A stretch of DNA of 64,000 bases from CAYQLT01 sp964418425 (GTDB lineage Bacteria; Bacillota; Limnochordia; Limnochordales; Geochordaceae). The translations under genes and the position numbers were made by a program. Every line of letters starts with the position of its first letter. Positions within the stretch are counted from its first letter, which is position 1. The DNA lies in NCBI GenBank assembly GCA_964418425.1, contig CAYQLT010000007.1:28831-92830 (forward strand), given 5' to 3'. Below are positions 1-8,075 of this stretch, in pieces. A model generated the notes under the pieces. The model made no database searches and was not told the origin of the DNA. It saw only the letters and a list, made by a program, of their open reading frames with translations.

Positions 1-302
1 CCCTCCAGGCGCAGCGGCAGGACACTGTGGCGGGCGAAGCGCTCGGGCAGCAGGCGCACCACGTCGGGCGAGAGCTCTACCTCCTCCCAGCGAACCCTGG
101 GAATGGCGAGGTGAGCGCTCAGGGCGTCGGCCAGCTGGGCCGAGGAGACGTACCCTTTCTCCACCACGATCTGGCCGATGCGCTGCCCCGTGCGCTGCTG
201 CTCGGCCAGCACTTCGCTCAGTTGCTCGGGGGTGAGAACTCCCATCTCGACCAGGGTCTGTCCCAGGCGCTTGCGGCCGAATGGGCGAAGCTGAACCGCC
301 AC
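1..302 (-). CDS. Type IV pilus/type II secretion assembly ATPase, N-terminal part (PilB/GspE family)
   Basis: Only about the first 100 residues are present; the gene runs off the left edge. They resemble the MshEN/GspE-II N-terminal domain of PilB and GspE ATPases, with the pattern LGQTLVEMGVLTPEQLSEVL, then GQIVVEKGYVSS..LADALSAHLAIP and LLPERFARHSVLPL. This domain precedes the hexameric ATPase core and in some family members binds c-di-GMP. The start is a GTG preceded by a GGGGGG SD-like run. It lies downstream, on the same strand, of a prepilin gene, which supports a pilus or secretion operon. The ATPase core is not visible, so PilB cannot be told from GspE. Confidence 0.75.
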   Translation of the reverse strand, partial: MAVQLRPFGRKRLGQTLVEMGVLTPEQLSEVLAEQQRTGQRIGQIVVEKGYVSSAQLADALSAHLAIPRVRWEEVELSPDVVRLLPERFARHSVLPLRLE

Positions 303-373
303 CGTGACGTCCCCCCTTTCGCTGCCGACCCAGCCGGGGTGGGCAGGGGACCAGAGCCCTGCCCCTGCCCACC

Positions 374-473
374 NNNNNNNNNNNNNNNNNNNNNNNNNNN
401 NNNNNNNNNNNNNNNNNNNNNNNNNNNNNNNNNNNNNNNNNNNNNNNNNNNNNNNNNNNNNNNNNNNNNNNNN
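374..473. other. Assembly gap (100 N)
   Basis: A run of exactly 100 N. Such runs are often placeholders of unknown true length. The prepilin reading frame enters the gap from the right, and the sequence leaving it on the left (about 303-373) does not continue a pilin. The missing sequence therefore holds at least the pilin C-terminus and perhaps more. Confidence 0.99.
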
Positions 474-703
474 CCCGCCGGGGTGCCGATGTCGCTCTCG
501 TACAGGCGCACCGCCGTCTCCATGGTGGTCTTGAAGTTGGCCGCGTCCGAGTTGACCGCCCTCTGGATCAGGAACCCGTACCCTACCACGCCGCCGGCCG
601 CCAGGATGGCCACAATGACTACCACGATCATCAGTTCCATGAGGGTGAACCCTCGCTCGTCGGTTCCCAGATGCCGCAATCCGTTCACCAGCCTCTTCCA
701 CAT
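474..703 (-). CDS. Type IV prepilin / pseudopilin, C-terminus lost in the assembly gap
   Basis: The N-terminus is a classic class III (prepilin peptidase) signal: an 18-residue basic leader ending in DERG, then FTLMELMIVVVIVAIL with the conserved Glu at mature position 5 and a long hydrophobic helix. PilD-type peptidase should cut after Gly18 and methylate Phe. The ATG start follows GGGGGGAACAGGCG. About 76 residues are visible before the gap. With the ATPase gene downstream, it should be a major or minor subunit of a type IV pilus or type II secretion pseudopilus. A Crp-like operator lies about 90 bases upstream. Confidence 0.9.
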
Positions 704-793
704 CGCCTGTTCCCCCCAACTTGGGATGTCTGCGCCACCCGGGTTCGAGTAGCGCTTTCGACTCTATGGATCACCCGGATGGCCGGTGGCTTG

Positions 794-809
794 TATGAGA
801 TCTGTCACA
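794..809 (-). promoter_or_regulatory. Crp/Fnr-like operator upstream of the prepilin gene
   Basis: Read on the minus strand this is TGTGA-N6-TCATA, a 9 of 10 match to the Crp consensus TGTGA-N6-TCACA. It lies in the intergenic region between a Crp/Fnr-family regulator gene and the prepilin gene, about 90-105 bases before the prepilin start codon. No clear -35/-10 pair could be assigned near it. Confidence 0.45.
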
Positions 810-929
810 CAAGGGCACCCCTGCTTCGCGAGGACGGTCGCAGCCGGCGCGAGGGAGACGCCCCGGGCCCGCTACCTGCCGGGCGGATTTACGGCAAAGA
901 GGCAGGCGGCGGCCGAGCCGCCAGGCCGA

Positions 930-1721
930 TCAAGGGTTGAGGGCTTCCCCGGAAGTGACGGACAGCAGGCGTTCCCGATCCACCCAAATGCTCGCATGCC
1001 CTACCCGGACGATGACACCCTGGGACTGCAACGCCCCAACCGCGCGCCGGATGGTCTCGTCGCTGCACCCCACCAGGCCGGCCAGCTCCTGAAGGGTGAT
1101 CCTCAGCCGCTGGGACCCCCGAGCTGCGGCTGGAGCCGTGCCGATCACGGCCAGACGTCGCAGGGTGCGCAACAGCTCGCCGGCCACTGCCTCGTACCCC
1201 TGCGGTTGCTCGGAGACGCCCGAACCGCGGCGCCGGCGGGCCGGAAGCTCGCTGAGGGCCACGAGGAATCCGGGGTCGCTCTGAGCCAGGGCGAAAAACC
1301 CGGAACGATCCAGCCGCCAGAGCCGGGCGGGCTCCAGCGCCTGCACGCTGGCCGACCGGGGGGCGCCGTCCAGAAGCCCCATTTCTCCTACCAGCTCGCC
1401 CGGCCCGATCTCGGCCACCGTCGTCTCGCGGCCGTCATCCCCGACGCGAAAGACCCTCAGACGGCCAGATTCGACCAGGTACAGGGCGTCGGAGAAATCC
1501 TTTTCCCGAAACAGCAACTGGCCGCCCTCCAGCATGGTCGGCTTGAGCTGGTCAGCGAGCGCCCTCTGGGTGGAGCCGGACAGCGCGCGCAACAGGGGCG
1601 AGCGCAGGATCGCAAACAGCCGTTCCTCCTCGGCCGCCGACGGCCGGGGCACCTCCCCACCGCCCGACACTGTTTGGGAGCCTGCCGCCAGTTGCGGGTT
1701 GGCCGCAGCGTGCGACGCCAT
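930..1721 (-). CDS. Crp/Fnr-family transcriptional regulator
   Basis: 263 residues. A cyclic-nucleotide-binding beta-roll (about residues 30-150) shows LLFREKDFSDALYLVESGRL and PGELVGEMGLLDGAPRSASV, followed by a C-terminal winged helix (about 195-250) with LQELAGLVGCSDETIRRAVG as the HTH_Crp recognition region. There is no Cys cluster at the N-terminus, so it is not an Fnr-type oxygen sensor. The chosen ATG has GGGGGG a few bases upstream; the frame stays open further upstream without a better start. Effector and targets are unknown. The Crp-like site in front of the adjacent prepilin gene makes local control of pilus genes plausible. Confidence 0.88.
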   Translation of the reverse strand: MASHAAANPQLAAGSQTVSGGGEVPRPSAAEEERLFAILRSPLLRALSGSTQRALADQLKPTMLEGGQLLFREKDFSDALYLVESGRLRVFRVGDDGRETTVAEIGPGELVGEMGLLDGAPRSASVQALEPARLWRLDRSGFFALAQSDPGFLVALSELPARRRRGSGVSEQPQGYEAVAGELLRTLRRLAVIGTAPAAARGSQRLRITLQELAGLVGCSDETIRRAVGALQSQGVIVRVGHASIWVDRERLLSVTSGEALNP

Positions 1722-1869
1722 CGTGTCACCCCCCGGGCGACACCGCCCCCCGTCGACACGATTTCCCGTCGTGGCAACCGGAACTTCTACGGCGAGGGCG
1801 GCCCTCCCTTTACGGCACGCAGGCCCGCCGGGCGTCCAGCTCTGGGGGGAGGGCCGTGCTGCCCATGAC

Positions 1870-3288
1870 CTAGGACGGGGAGGCTCTTGCTGGGGCCGGA
1901 TGGCAGCCCCCGACGAGCCAGCCGGAGACGGGCCGGGGACGGCCGACGTAGAAGCCCTGGGCGTAATCCACCCCAAGCCGGCGCAGCATTTGGGCGACGC
2001 GGGCCTGTTCCACAAACTCGGCGATGGTCTTCACCTTCAGGCCGGCGGCCATCTGGACGATGGCCCGGACGATGTGGGGGTCGGCCGCGTCCCGGTCGAG
2101 GCTGCGGATGAACGCCCCGTCGATCTTCACGAAATCGACGGGCAAATGCTTCAGGTAGTAGAGGGAGCCGAAGCCCACCCCGAAGTCATCCAGGGCGAAG
2201 CGGCATCCCATCTCCCGCAGGCTGCCCACGAAGCGCTGTGCCTGCCGGATGTCTTCGATCGCGGCCGTCTCGGTGATCTCCAGCACCAGGCGTTGGGGCG
2301 GCGCGCCCGCCGCTTGCAGCTCCTGGCGGATGAAGGCCAGCAACTGCTCGTTTTCCAGGGCCAGCGCCGACAGGTTGACTTCCAGCAAGAGCTCCACGCC
2401 GGCGCTGGCACAGGCGGCGATGAGGCGGATGGCGTGGCGGACCACCTCCCGGTCGAGGCAGTGGACAAGTCCCGTGCGCTCCGCCACGCCCAGAAAGCAG
2501 CCCGGCCGAATGATGCGCCCCCGTTCGTCCACCAAGCGCACGAGAAGTTCGTACTGGGAGATCCGCCCTGCCCGTAGGTCGAGGATAGGCTGCATGTAGA
2601 AGACCAGCCGGTCCTCTTCCAGCGCCTGCCGAAGCCGCCTCTCCCAGACCCTTTCGGCGGGCGTCAGGGGCGCACAGGCGGCGGAGCGCGCGTCGGAGGG
2701 CGGCCTGGCGGCTGCGAAGGCGCGCCGCCGGGCGGCTGCGCGCACGGTGTGGCGGCGCCGGGCCACCGCCACTGCCACGGCCGCCTGCAGAGCCACTACC
2801 TGCAGCTGGCGCAGTGCCGGCGGCCCGAAGTGCTCGGGCTGCGCGTCAAGGACGGCGAGCGCGCCCAGCACCTCCCTCCCGGCGACCAAAGGGAGCGCTG
2901 CCACCCACCGCAGCCGTCCCTCCCCCTCCAGCCCTGCGGGCCCGACGCTGTCCGAGCCGGTGACGTCCTCGGAGGTGACGGCCTCTCCCGTTGCCACAGC
3001 GCGACGGACGACATCCCCCGCGTGGCCGCCCGCCCGGAAAAGCCCGACAAGACGAACCGGTTCCGCCAGGCCGCACGCCGCAACGGGGCGCAGTGTCCCG
3101 TCAGGCTCAACCAGGGCCACGCATGAGGCCGGGTACCCAAGACGGGTAACGGTTTCGAGGAGGGCCGAGAGGGCCTCCCGCAGCGGGCGGCCGTGGAGCA
3201 CAGCATCGTGGACGGCCTGGACCGCGGGTTCCATGGGAAGGACGTTGGGGGGAGGCAGGGGGGTCGCGGATGCGCCATGCCCGCTCAT
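1870..3288 (-). CDS. GAF-EAL cyclic di-GMP phosphodiesterase
   Basis: 472 residues. The N-terminal GAF-like sensor (about 15-180) is followed by an Ala/Arg-rich linker and an EAL domain (about 210-455). The EAL signature is ELL (YELLVRLVDE), an accepted variant. Other catalytic elements are present: LEVNLSA (Asn), LEITET (Glu), ALDDFGVGF (double Asp), VKIDGAFI (Lys), AEFVE (Glu) and QGFYVGRP (Gln). It should hydrolyse c-di-GMP to pGpG. No GGDEF domain is present. The ATG chosen has GGAGG seven bases upstream; an in-frame ATG six bases earlier abuts the SD and is unlikely. The neighbouring pilus genes suggest a role in surface behaviour. Confidence 0.88.
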   Translation of the reverse strand: MSGHGASATPLPPPNVLPMEPAVQAVHDAVLHGRPLREALSALLETVTRLGYPASCVALVEPDGTLRPVAACGLAEPVRLVGLFRAGGHAGDVVRRAVATGEAVTSEDVTGSDSVGPAGLEGEGRLRWVAALPLVAGREVLGALAVLDAQPEHFGPPALRQLQVVALQAAVAVAVARRRHTVRAAARRRAFAAARPPSDARSAACAPLTPAERVWERRLRQALEEDRLVFYMQPILDLRAGRISQYELLVRLVDERGRIIRPGCFLGVAERTGLVHCLDREVVRHAIRLIAACASAGVELLLEVNLSALALENEQLLAFIRQELQAAGAPPQRLVLEITETAAIEDIRQAQRFVGSLREMGCRFALDDFGVGFGSLYYLKHLPVDFVKIDGAFIRSLDRDAADPHIVRAIVQMAAGLKVKTIAEFVEQARVAQMLRRLGVDYAQGFYVGRPRPVSGWLVGGCHPAPARASPS

Positions 3289-3694
3289 GCGCATGCCTCC
3301 AACCGTGTTCGGGCCGGGCCAGCCGACGCTTGCAGACACTTCAGCGGACGAAAAACGCCTCTCCCCGGCCGCCAGGACGGTGCTCGCGCGACAGGGCCTT
3401 CCCCACGCGAAACGCCCAGGGGCCTGCCGGCTAACTCCCCTGCGGCACCGAGCCAGGGCCCCCCCGGGGCGATCGGGCCAAGGCAGTCCACTGTTGCCTG
3501 CGGCCGGAGTGACCGGCTGCTACCTCGGGTACCGACAACCAGACTTTTGCGTATCGACACTTTCCCGGGACATCCGTGACTTTTCGGCGCGAGCCCGCCT
3601 GATCCTCCCCCGTCGGCCGGGGGGAGGAGGTGCCCGGTCCACTTCGACCAACGGCCTCGCACGGGAAGCTTCGCGCCCACCCAGCGGCTTAGTC
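3289..3694. other. Intergenic region of about 400 bases, possible leader of the EAL gene
   Basis: No convincing gene. On the strand of the EAL gene it would make a leader of up to several hundred nucleotides with GC-rich inverted repeats, for example GCCGG-TCACT-CCGGC near 3505-3520. The text ACGCAAAA followed by GAGGTAGC is faintly like pieces of a c-di-GMP-I riboswitch, but the invariant GCAAACC part is absent. I do not call a riboswitch. Confidence 0.3.
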
Positions 3695-4681
3695 TCAAAG
3701 CAGCCTGCGGGCCCTGCGGAGGATCTCCTCGAGCAGGTGATCGGAGATGTTGGCACCGCTGATGATGACGCACAGGCGACGACCGAAGCGGCCGGGACCG
3801 TAGCGAGCGATGGCTGCCAGCCCCGCAACCCCGGACGGCTCGGCCACGATCCGCTCGTCGGCGAGAAGCGTCGCCACGGCCCTCATCAGTTCCTCGTCGC
3901 TGACCTCAAGCACTGCCTCCACGTGGCGGCGCGCCAGCGCAAAGGGCCACTGACCGGGCTGGCGGGCGGCCAGACCGTCGGCGATGGTCCTTACCCGGGC
4001 CAGGGTGACGAGCTTCCCCTCCGCCAGGGAACGAGCCAGGGAGTTGGCGCCCTCGGGCTGAACCCCGAAAACCCGCGTGCCGGAGGCAAGGTGGCTGGCG
4101 ACGGTCGAGACGCCGCTTACCAGACCACCGCCGCCCACTCCGCAGAGTATCGCGTCAAATCGGGCCGTCTCCAGCACCTCCAGCCCGACCGTCCCCTGGC
4201 CGGCGATGATATCAGGGTCATCGTAAGCGTGGACCAGGACCAGCCCCTCCCGACGGGACCGCTCCACGCACGCTTCGAACGCCTCGAAATAGTCTTTTCC
4301 GGTCTCCACGACCCGGGCTCCCTCCGCCCGGATGGCAGCCACCTTTTGGGGGTTCGCCCCCTCGGGCACGCAGATGGTGGCCGGGTGACCCGTCAGCCGG
4401 GCGGCGTGAGCCACGGCCAGCCCGTGGTTCCCGGTGCTGGCCGTGATGACTCCCACCCTTTCCGGAAGGCGGGCGAGCTTGTTGAGGGCTCCGCGCAGCT
4501 TGAAGGCACGGATGGGGGTTACGCAGTCCAGCTTGAGGTGGATGTCGGCGCCCAGGCGCCGGGACAGCCGCGGGGCAGCCAGAAGCGGCGTGGGCGGGAA
4601 GACCCGGCGCACCACCGCCAGGGCGTCCCGAAACGCCTGCAGGGGGATCTCGGGGCTCGTGGGGGGTGACAGATCCTTCAC
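3695..4681 (-). CDS. Threonine/serine dehydratase-type PLP enzyme (fold type II)
   Basis: 328 residues, without the C-terminal ACT domain of biosynthetic IlvA, so the size fits catabolic threonine dehydratase (TdcB), serine dehydratase or serine racemase. PLP elements: the Schiff-base Lys in PIRAFKLRGA, substrate loop ASTGNHG, the glycine-rich phosphate loop GVGGGGLVSG, and Ser in the C-terminal IISGANIS. It should deaminate Thr or Ser to the 2-oxo acid plus ammonia. The start is ambiguous: a GTG 12 bases after AGGAGG is chosen; a TTG 45 bases upstream also lies in frame. It is a single gene, not in an isoleucine operon. Confidence 0.85.
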   Translation of the reverse strand: MKDLSPPTSPEIPLQAFRDALAVVRRVFPPTPLLAAPRLSRRLGADIHLKLDCVTPIRAFKLRGALNKLARLPERVGVITASTGNHGLAVAHAARLTGHPATICVPEGANPQKVAAIRAEGARVVETGKDYFEAFEACVERSRREGLVLVHAYDDPDIIAGQGTVGLEVLETARFDAILCGVGGGGLVSGVSTVASHLASGTRVFGVQPEGANSLARSLAEGKLVTLARVRTIADGLAARQPGQWPFALARRHVEAVLEVSDEELMRAVATLLADERIVAEPSGVAGLAAIARYGPGRFGRRLCVIISGANISDHLLEEILRRARRLL

Positions 4682-4816
4682 GAAGCGACTTCGCCTCCTG
4701 ACGGGCCGCCGTTCGCCAATCCCCAAATACCGTTGGGAGCGTTATATGTGTGAATACCGAAACCGGTGGGGGCCCCGCAGACGGAGCACCCGCCGGGCCA
4801 GAGAGGTGAGCAAGCG

Positions 4817-5920
4817 GTGCGTGCGGTCCGTGCCCTACCGGTGAGCCGACGGGATCTTATCCGCGTGGCCCTGGCCGCAGCCGGAGCGACGGGGGGTGGA
4901 TGGCTCTTAGGCCCGGCTGGGCGAACGACGGCTATTGCTTTGCCGGCTTCCACCATGCCATCCGGCACGCGAGCTGCCGGCCTGCCGCCGGGCGGGCCCG
5001 GGACGACCCAGGTTCCCGGCCTGCTGGATGGAATTGTCGGGCTATCCCCATGGCTGACTCCCACGAAAGAGTTCTACACCGTCAGCAAGAACCTTTTTGA
5101 CCCTCGGGTGATGGAGAACCGGTGGTCGCTGCGGGTGGACGGCCTGGTGAAGCGGCCCCTGAGCTTCAGCTACCGCGAGCTTGTCGGTGCGGCCGGCCAG
5201 GTGGAGCAGTACACGACTCTATCGTGCATCAGCAACCCCATCGGGGGCGACCTTATCGGCAACGCTCTGTGGCGAGGCATTCCTCTCGCCCGTCTGCTGG
5301 AGCACGCCGGATTGCAGGAGGGGGTCGTGGATTTGCGCTTTGAAGCGGCCGACGGGTATACCGACAGCATCCCTCTGGCCAAAGCGCTGGAGCCTACGAC
5401 CCTGCTGGCCCTGGAGATGAACGGACAGCCGTTGCCGCCCGAACACGGCTTTCCGGCCCGGCTCGTCGTACCGGGGATCTACGGGATGAAAAACGTCAAG
5501 TGGATCACCCGCATCGAGGCGGTGCCGTACGATTACAAGGGGTACTGGGAGGTGCGCGGCTGGAGCGACACGGCCGTTACCCGGACGCTGTCCCGCATCG
5601 ACGTCCCGCCAGACCGAGGGCGACTGCGGCAGGGGCGCATCGAGGTTGCAGGGATCGCCTTCGCGGGGGACCGGGGGATAGGGGCCGTCGAGGTCAGCTT
5701 TGACGGCGGCCGATCCTGGGAGGTGGCCGAAGTGGAGCCCTCACCAAACGCCATGACCTGGGTGCGGTGGCTCAAGGTCTGGGAGCCCGGGCGAGCGGGC
5801 CCGTACACCCTTGCGGTGCGGGCATATGACGGGAGGGGGCAGGTGCAGGAGGATGCGGAGGCGCCACCGCTTCCGGAGGGTGCCACCGGCTACCATCGCA
5901 TTCAGGTGACCGTCGGGTAA
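4817..5920 (+). CDS. Sulfite-oxidase-fold molybdopterin oxidoreductase, exported
   Basis: 367 residues. The N-terminus has a Tat-like signal (SRRDLIRVALAAAG). The body has the oxidoreductase molybdopterin-binding fold with YTTLSCISNPIGG, whose Cys should ligate Mo, plus substrate/cofactor stretches LVVPGIYGMKNVKWI and a C-terminal Mo-co dimerisation (Ig-like) domain (VEVSFDGGRSW). This resembles SorA/SUOX-like enzymes rather than MsrP, which lacks the dimerisation domain. No b5 haem domain or cytochrome partner is encoded nearby, so the electron acceptor is unknown. The GTG start follows GAGAGGTGAG by six bases; a GTG 24 bases further on would start closer to the Tat motif. A terminator follows. 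Confidence 0.82.
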   Translation: MRAVRALPVSRRDLIRVALAAAGATGGGWLLGPAGRTTAIALPASTMPSGTRAAGLPPGGPGTTQVPGLLDGIVGLSPWLTPTKEFYTVSKNLFDPRVMENRWSLRVDGLVKRPLSFSYRELVGAAGQVEQYTTLSCISNPIGGDLIGNALWRGIPLARLLEHAGLQEGVVDLRFEAADGYTDSIPLAKALEPTTLLALEMNGQPLPPEHGFPARLVVPGIYGMKNVKWITRIEAVPYDYKGYWEVRGWSDTAVTRTLSRIDVPPDRGRLRQGRIEVAGIAFAGDRGIGAVEVSFDGGRSWEVAEVEPSPNAMTWVRWLKVWEPGRAGPYTLAVRAYDGRGQVQEDAEAPPLPEGATGYHRIQVTVG

Positions 5921-5965
5921 CACTGCCGCTCCGCTGGCGCCGGCGGCGTGAGTGCCTTTCGATGT

Positions 5966-6006
5966 GCCCGCCAGGGCTCCTGCCGCCCAGAGGCGGGCCG
6001 CTTTTT
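5966..6006 (+). terminator. Rho-independent terminator after the sulfite-oxidase-like gene
   Basis: GCCCGCC pairs with GGCGGGC (or the inner CCGCC-CAGA-GGCGG), followed by CGCTTTTTG. It lies about 45 bases after the stop codon. Confidence 0.6.
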
Positions 6007-6051
6007 GTGCCACCAGCGACTCTCGTCGCCCTGCGGCGGCCCGGAGCTGCG

Positions 6052-6080
6052 TTGACCGGCATGCGTGCTTGTGGTAACGT
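6052..6080 (+). promoter_or_regulatory. Candidate sigma-70-type promoter for tdk
   Basis: TTGACC, a 17-base spacer, then TAACGT, ending 100 bases before the tdk start. The -35 is 5 of 6; the -10 is weak. Confidence 0.35.
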
Positions 6081-6179
6081 CTGGCAGAGCCCCGGAGGGG
6101 TAGGGCCGGTCGGGGCCGTCCCGGAGGAGATGGCCGGAAGACGGCGGGGTACGGGAAAGGGGCGGGCAGGACGGGCGCC

Positions 6180-6863
6180 ATGGGACGAGAGCGACGAGGG
6201 AATCCCGGACGGCTATCTGTGATCTGCGGCCCGATGTTCAGCGGCAAATCCAGCGAGCTTCTGCGTCGGGTACGCCGGGCCCGCAGGGCGCACATTCCGG
6301 TTGTTCTGTGCAAGCCGGTCACCGACAGCCGTTCTCCCACGGTACGCAGCCATGATGGACTGGAAGGGGAGGCCATCCTGGTCCGCCACGGGGCGCAGAT
6401 CGTGCAAGCGGCAGGGGAGCTCTCCCCGGGCTCCCTGGTGGCCGTGGACGAAGCGCAGTTCCTCGATGGAATGGCGGAGGCGGCCCGATCCCTGGTGGCC
6501 TCGGGGTATTTCGTCGCTCTGGCAGGGCTCGACCTGGACTACCGAGGGTTGCCTTTCGGGGAGATGCCGCTGCTTTTGGCTCTCGCTGACGAGGTGGTGA
6601 AGCTTTCGGCGGTTTGCGTCCAGTGTGGGGCAGAAGCCACCCGAACCCAGCGGCTTGTGGGCGGCCGTCCGGCGGGGCTCGGGGAACTGGTGCTCATAGG
6701 GGGAGCGGAGGCTTACGAGCCGCGCTGCCTGGCTTGCTGGGTGGACCCGCTGCGGGTGGAACTCGAATCCGCTCAAGCCCGCTCCCTTGTGGCCGACGGG
6801 CGGGTGGACGCTGCGGGTGAGGACGGCGCTTCCGTTCCTCGGGGCGATGGGGTCGATAGGTGA
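6180..6863 (+). CDS. tdk: Thymidine kinase (type II)
   Basis: 227 residues, slightly longer than usual because of a polar C-terminal tail. It phosphorylates thymidine with ATP in pyrimidine salvage. Walker A is GPMFSGKSSELLRR (from residue 17), Walker B/acid is VAVDEAQFLD. The lasso with CVQCGAEATRTQR and CLACW supplies the four zinc cysteines, and GGAEAYEPRC is the thymidine-binding loop. The ATG has only a modest SD (GGACGG). A candidate promoter lies 100 bases upstream. It is monocistronic between two intergenic regions. Confidence 0.95.
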   Translation: MGRERRGNPGRLSVICGPMFSGKSSELLRRVRRARRAHIPVVLCKPVTDSRSPTVRSHDGLEGEAILVRHGAQIVQAAGELSPGSLVAVDEAQFLDGMAEAARSLVASGYFVALAGLDLDYRGLPFGEMPLLLALADEVVKLSAVCVQCGAEATRTQRLVGGRPAGLGELVLIGGAEAYEPRCLACWVDPLRVELESAQARSLVADGRVDAAGEDGASVPRGDGVDR

Positions 6864-7066
6864 GCGAGCCCCGGCGGGTCCACGTACGCGACGGGCCGGG
6901 CGGGGGCCTCGAAGGGGTTCGTTTTTTGCGAAAGGCCCGGGTCGTGGCGGCCTTCGGCGGGCCTGCATGGGAAGAGACCCGGTGATATAGTAAGGGTGAG
7001 CCTGAGCATGCGGGCGGGGTCTGCGTCCGGTTCCTGCGCGGCGATAGGCGGCAGGGGCATAGGGTG

Positions 7067-8035
7067 ATGCGTTTGTCCACCGTGCCGACCGATCGGGAAG
7101 AATTTACACGCTGGCTGCGGTCGACGCTACCGCGCCTTTTACGCGAGGATCCGTCCTTTTACTCCGAGGTCGTGGGCCTGCTGGTGCAGGCGCTCGGCTC
7201 GCGAAGCGACTTCGACCGGTTGCTCGAGGAGAGCAAGGCCTTACGGGAGCAGGCGGAGCGGGCCTTGCAGGAGTCCCGGATGCGCTTCGAAGCGGCCGAA
7301 CGTCGCTTCGAAGAACTGGTAGAGCGCCTGAAGGCCGGCGACCACCGGTTCGAGGAGATGGGCCGGCGTCTGGATGAGATGGGCGGGCGACAGGATGAGA
7401 TGTTGCAGCGTCTCAAGGAGAACGATGCCCGCTTTGAGGAGACCTTCCAGCGTCTCCGGGAGAACGACCGGCGGTTCGAGGAGATGGGCCGGCGTCTGGA
7501 TGAGATGGGCCGGCGGCAGGATGAGATGTTGCAGCGTCTCAAGGAGAACGATGCCCGCTTTCAGGAGACCTTCCAGCGTCTCCGGGAGAATGACCGGCGC
7601 TTTGAGGAGATGTTCCGGCGGCTGGAGGCTACTGAGCGGCATGTGACCCGCCTCGAGTTGGGTCTCGGCTCATTGGGAATCCGGGTCGGACGTGGGCTTG
7701 AGGCGGTCATTCGGGACGTCATCGCAGATTTCTCTGGCATCGGCGACCTTGAGGCGCGAAAGTTGGTCTTGACGGATACGGCCGGCGAAGTATACCAGCC
7801 CGGTGCGGAGGTGGAGATCGACGCTTACGTGTACAACGGCCACAGGTTCTTGGTGGAGGTGAAAAGTTACGCGAAGCCGGTGGATGCCAGCGCCTTCGCG
7901 CGCAAGGCAAGCTTTGCCGAGCGGGAGCTGGGCATCACGGCTGAAAAGGTGCTTATTGCCCTTGCCGTAGCACCGGGCACCCGCGAGCGTGCCAGCAAAC
8001 TTGGAATCCGTCTCATCACCTATGGCCGTCGCTGA
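7067..8035 (+). CDS. Coiled-coil repeat protein with PD-(D/E)XK nuclease-like C-terminus (DUF3782-like)
   Basis: 322 residues. Residues about 1-50 form a small helical head. About 60-200 is a coiled coil built from 14-residue (two-heptad) repeats such as DRRFEEMGRRLDEM, GRRQDEMLQRLKEN and DARFEETFQRLREN. The C-terminal domain (about 205-322) has a nuclease-like core with EVEIDAYVYNGHRFLVEVKS: an acidic residue pair followed by E-x-K. Family members are common in thermophiles and cyanobacteria and have no settled function. The start is ATG; a GTG immediately before it is equally spaced from AGGGG. A TATAGT box lies about 75 bases upstream, without a good -35. Confidence 0.8.
   Translation: MRLSTVPTDREEFTRWLRSTLPRLLREDPSFYSEVVGLLVQALGSRSDFDRLLEESKALREQAERALQESRMRFEAAERRFEELVERLKAGDHRFEEMGRRLDEMGGRQDEMLQRLKENDARFEETFQRLRENDRRFEEMGRRLDEMGRRQDEMLQRLKENDARFQETFQRLRENDRRFEEMFRRLEATERHVTRLELGLGSLGIRVGRGLEAVIRDVIADFSGIGDLEARKLVLTDTAGEVYQPGAEVEIDAYVYNGHRFLVEVKSYAKPVDASAFARKASFAERELGITAEKVLIALAVAPGTRERASKLGIRLITYGRR
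7346..7597 (+). repeat. Two tandem 126-base repeats inside the coiled-coil gene
   Basis: Two near-identical 126-base units (7346-7471 and 7472-7597) encode 42 residues each, themselves three copies of a 14-residue unit. Differences are few (for example GGGCGGGCGACAG versus GGGCCGGCGGCAG). The high nucleotide identity suggests recent duplication and possible copy-number variation. Confidence 0.9.
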
Positions 8036-8075
8036 CGCCCGGCCGGAAAGGCCCCTCAGGTAAGGAGGCGTTTCC

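Noticed and set aside
1722..2015. N-terminal extension of the Crp/Fnr regulator to 361 residues
   Set aside because: The extra part is Pro/Arg/Ala-rich without similarity and runs into the end of the EAL gene; the inner ATG has a good SD.
3500..3580. c-di-GMP-I riboswitch upstream of the EAL gene
   Set aside because: ACGCAAAA and GAGGTAGC are present on the minus strand but the conserved GCAAACC segment and helix P1 cannot be formed.
2747..4669. 640-codon plus-strand frame across the EAL and dehydratase genes
   Set aside because: Antisense to two well-supported genes and an intergenic region; no domain.
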